64,000 nt of DNA from Dyadobacter sandarakinus (lineage in GTDB: Bacteria > Bacteroidota > Bacteroidia > Cytophagales > Spirosomataceae), in the NCBI RefSeq assembly GCF_016894445.1, contig NZ_CP056775.1:870001-934000 (forward strand). The letters run 5' to 3'. A model generated the notes under the pieces. The model worked only from the letters and a program-made list of their open reading frames with translations. It was not told the origin of the DNA and did not search any database. This document shows positions 61,328-64,000 of this stretch, one piece after another (position 1 is the first letter of the stretch; each line of letters starts with the position of its first letter). The position numbers and the translations under genes were made by a program.

Positions 61328-64000
61328 ATGTTTCAGAAATTCATTGAAAGGCCCGTCCTTTCGACCGTGATCTCCATACTCATACTTTTGCTGGGGATCA
61401 TTTCGCTGGTCACATTACCGATCACCAAGTTCCCCGACATCGCGCCGCCTACCGTGCAAGTAACCGCCGTATACCCGGGAGCGAACGCCGAAGTTGTAGC
61501 GCGGGCCGTAGCCACGCCCATTGAAGAGGCCGTAAACGGGGTGGAGAACATGACTTACATGACCTCTTCGTCCAATAATGACGGTACGATGGCGCTGAAC
61601 GTCTATTTTAAGCAGGGTACTGATCCTGATATTGCAGCCGTCAACGTCCAGAACCGCGTTTCCAAGGCCGTCAGCCAGATTCCCCAAGAAGTAGTGCAGG
61701 CCGGTATTTCCACACAAAAGCAGCAGAACAGTATTATCATGTTTGTAGCGCTTTCCAGTGAGGACAGTACTTATGACGAAACATTTCTGCTCAATTACAT
61801 CAAGATCAACCTGGTGCCGCAGATGCAGCGTATACCCGGGGTCGGTCAGGCGCAGCCTTTCGGTACACGCGATTATTCCATGCGTATCTGGCTCAAACCG
61901 GACCGTCTTGCCGCCTATGGATTATCACCCCAGGAAGTAACCGGGGCCATCCGCGAGCAAAGCCTGGAAGCAGCTCCGGGGCGGCTGGGTGAGGCAAGTA
62001 CCGAGGTTTTTGAATACGTTTTAAAATACAAGGGAAAACTCACGCAGAACAAGGAGTACGAAGACATTATTATCAAAGCAAACAGCGACGGCTCGGTAGT
62101 TAAGCTGAAAGATGTGGCTAGGGTGGAGTTTGGTTCGTATACGTACTCGTCCAATGGTAAACTGAATGGTGACGCATCGTCCGGTGTGGCCATTTTTCAG
62201 ACTGCCGGAACAAACGCAAATGACATCCTGATCCAGGCGGAAGCATTGTTGAAAGACTTCGAAAAATCACTTCCGAAAGGTGTGAAGACGACGATCATGT
62301 ACAACTCGAAGGATTTTCTCGACGACTCGATCCACCAGGTTCGCTCCACGCTTTTTGAAGCCTTTATTCTTGTGTTCATTGTTGTATTTATCTTCCTGCA
62401 GGATTTTCGCTCCACGCTTATTCCGGCCATTGCGGTGCCCGTAGCGATTGTGGGAACGTTCTTCTTCATGCAGCTTTTTGGTTTTACCATCAACTTCCTC
62501 ACGCTGTTTGCACTGGTACTTGCCATCGGTATTGTGGTCGATGATGCCATTGTGGTCGTGGAGGCGGTGCACTCCAAGATGGAGCGGTCGCACCTGGCAG
62601 CCAAGCCCGCGACGATTGAGAGTATGAACGAGATTTCCGGCGCGATCATTTCCATTACCCTAGTCATGGCCGCGGTATTTGTTCCCGTTGGTTTTATGCA
62701 GGGACCGGCGGGTGTATTTTACCGGCAGTTTGCATTTACGTTAGCCATCGCAATTTTGATCTCTGCATTAAATGCATTGACCCTCAGCCCGGCGCTTTGC
62801 GCATTGTTTTTGAAAAATCCCCATGCAGAGCCCAATGCCGGCAACCTGCAACTCGTCCGTGCAGGATTCTCAGCCCGCTTTTTTGCTGCATTCAATGCCG
62901 GATTTGAAAGTATGACCGGCAGGTATGTGAAAAGTCTGCAGTTTCTGATCAAACGCAAATGGGTGACCATCGTTGGTCTGGTCGTTATTTCAGGAACTAC
63001 GCTCTGGCTCACGCAGAAAACCCCGACGGGCTTCATCCCGACCGAAGACCAGGGCTTTCTTTTGTATGCATTGAATACACCTCCGGGCAGCTCGCTGGAT
63101 CGTACCCACAAGGCGATGGCGCAGGTTGACAGCATTGTAAAACGTTCGCCCATTGCGGAGCACCGCTACATTGTAGAGGGTATGAACATCATTTCCAACT
63201 CCAATGCATCACCCTACGGGGTAGGTTTTATTCGCATGAAGCCGCAGGCCGACCGGGGAGAAGTGCAGGAGTTCAACCAGATCGTGGCAATGATGTCGCA
63301 GCAGGTGCGCGCCGTAAATGATGCGAATGCATTTTTCTTCACCTTCCCGACGGTGGACGGCTTTGGTAACGTGAGTGGTTTTGAGTTTATGTTACAGGAT
63401 CGTGGAAACGGTTCCCTGGAAAAGCTGAGCACGAGCACCAATGCATTCCTGGCAGCGTTGATGAAGAAAAAGGAAATTGCCTATGCCTTTACCACCTTCG
63501 CCACGGGCAACCCGCAGTACATGCTGGAAGTGGACAATGCCAAAGCCAAGCAGCTGAATGTGCCTGTGAACGAGCTGCTGCAAACCTTGCAGATCTATTA
63601 CGGGAGCAGCTTTGTGTCGGACTTTAACCGGTTTGGTAAATACTACCGCGTGATGGCCCAGGCCGATCCGAGCTACCGTACCAACCCGACGTCGCTGAAT
63701 GGTATTTATGTCAAAAATACGCAGGGCGAAATGGTGCCGGCCAACCAGCTGGTGACGCTTAAACGCGTATTTGGTCCCGAAACCGTAACACGCAACAACC
63801 TCTACAATGCGGTGATGATCAATGGTACTCCAAAGCCTGGTTACAGTACAGGCGATGCGATCCGTGCGGTGAAGGAAACGGCAGAGGATGTACTGCCGAA
63901 CAACTATAAAACGGAATGGACAGGTATGACGCGGGAGGAAATCAATGCGGGCTCGCAGATCCTGCTGATATTCGTACTGAGCCTTGTATTTGTATACTTC
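61328..64000 (+). CDS. RND-family efflux pump, inner-membrane permease (HAE1/AcrB type), incomplete
   Basis: An uninterrupted frame of 891 codons from ATG at 61328 to the end of the window; about 150-180 residues remain outside. It starts FQKFIERPVLSTVISILI and shows the HAE1 signature VYPGANAEVVARAVATPIEEAVNGVENM, QNRVSKAVSQIP and the proton-relay pair in GIVVDDAIVVVEAVHS (Asp405-Asp406, equivalent to the AcrB pair 407/408). It exports hydrophobic drugs or metabolites with proton influx, together with the adaptor upstream. The outer-membrane factor is expected just past the window. Confidence 0.95.
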   Translation, partial: MFQKFIERPVLSTVISILILLLGIISLVTLPITKFPDIAPPTVQVTAVYPGANAEVVARAVATPIEEAVNGVENMTYMTSSSNNDGTMALNVYFKQGTDPDIAAVNVQNRVSKAVSQIPQEVVQAGISTQKQQNSIIMFVALSSEDSTYDETFLLNYIKINLVPQMQRIPGVGQAQPFGTRDYSMRIWLKPDRLAAYGLSPQEVTGAIREQSLEAAPGRLGEASTEVFEYVLKYKGKLTQNKEYEDIIIKANSDGSVVKLKDVARVEFGSYTYSSNGKLNGDASSGVAIFQTAGTNANDILIQAEALLKDFEKSLPKGVKTTIMYNSKDFLDDSIHQVRSTLFEAFILVFIVVFIFLQDFRSTLIPAIAVPVAIVGTFFFMQLFGFTINFLTLFALVLAIGIVVDDAIVVVEAVHSKMERSHLAAKPATIESMNEISGAIISITLVMAAVFVPVGFMQGPAGVFYRQFAFTLAIAILISALNALTLSPALCALFLKNPHAEPNAGNLQLVRAGFSARFFAAFNAGFESMTGRYVKSLQFLIKRKWVTIVGLVVISGTTLWLTQKTPTGFIPTEDQGFLLYALNTPPGSSLDRTHKAMAQVDSIVKRSPIAEHRYIVEGMNIISNSNASPYGVGFIRMKPQADRGEVQEFNQIVAMMSQQVRAVNDANAFFFTFPTVDGFGNVSGFEFMLQDRGNGSLEKLSTSTNAFLAALMKKKEIAYAFTTFATGNPQYMLEVDNAKAKQLNVPVNELLQTLQIYYGSSFVSDFNRFGKYYRVMAQADPSYRTNPTSLNGIYVKNTQGEMVPANQLVTLKRVFGPETVTRNNLYNAVMINGTPKPGYSTGDAIRAVKETAEDVLPNNYKTEWTGMTREEINAGSQILLIFVLSLVFVYF

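Overview
The window is a stretch of chromosome from a member of the Bacteroidota. The evidence is a SusC/SusD pair, surface proteins with type IX secretion (T9SS) C-terminal sorting domains, TonB-dependent receptors and promoters of the TTG-N17..23-TAnnTTTG type. Moderate GC and the family mix suggest order Cytophagales, something like Dyadobacter; the genus is inference, not proof.

Layout. 1-1200: 3' end of a 23S rRNA gene, a short spacer with small repeats, 5S rRNA and a terminator. 1.4-9.4 kb: small metabolic and regulatory genes (NmrA-like reductase, MocR regulator divergent from a CPVC thioredoxin-like gene, a CxxC secreted protein, a MarR regulator with a cysteine-rich tail, RidA, a WYL regulator) and envelope proteins. 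9.6-17.2 kb: a beta-barrel candidate, a 1240-residue DUF4347/FG-GAP/T9SS surface protein, a lipoprotein, a BlaI/BlaR1-type pair and a decayed gene remnant. 17.3-25.6 kb: MFS and MATE exporters, a luciferase-like monooxygenase and an iron-uptake operon (small conserved protein, TonB siderophore receptor, PepSY membrane protein). 25.7-33 kb, minus strand: an M19 dipeptidase, a Tat-exported unknown protein and a very large T9SS surface protein broken by four apparent single-base deletions, all in or beside G/C runs. 33-42.9 kb: SnoaL-like protein, rhodanese-thioredoxin fusion, lipoprotein, MscS channel, SusC/SusD and transaldolase. 43.1-50.9 kb: a three-subunit periplasmic-type molybdenum aldehyde oxidoreductase (PaoABC-like), a Tat-type carboxylesterase, a 2'-5' RNA ligase-like protein and a CE15-like glucuronoyl esterase. 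50.9-56.3 kb: a translationally coupled membrane/periplasmic pair rich in His motifs, then a glycosyltransferase and a GH1-like glycosidase. 56.4-64 kb: histidine kinase, a response regulator made only of two receiver domains, and a TetR-controlled RND efflux operon whose permease runs off the window.

Regulatory logic readable from DNA. Several regulators have palindromes placed exactly over their own promoters: BlaI over a TACATTTG -7 element, TetR next to a TACCTTTG -7 element with the same CTAAC-N3-GTTAG site repeated before the efflux operon, and MocR with TTGGACCAG arms on its -7 element and its start codon. No CRISPR array, tRNA gene, insertion sequence or integrase was seen. The points most worth following are the coupled His-rich pair at 50.9-53.7 kb, the frameshift cluster at 30.5-30.8 kb, and the cysteine-themed group at 4.2-5.8 kb.
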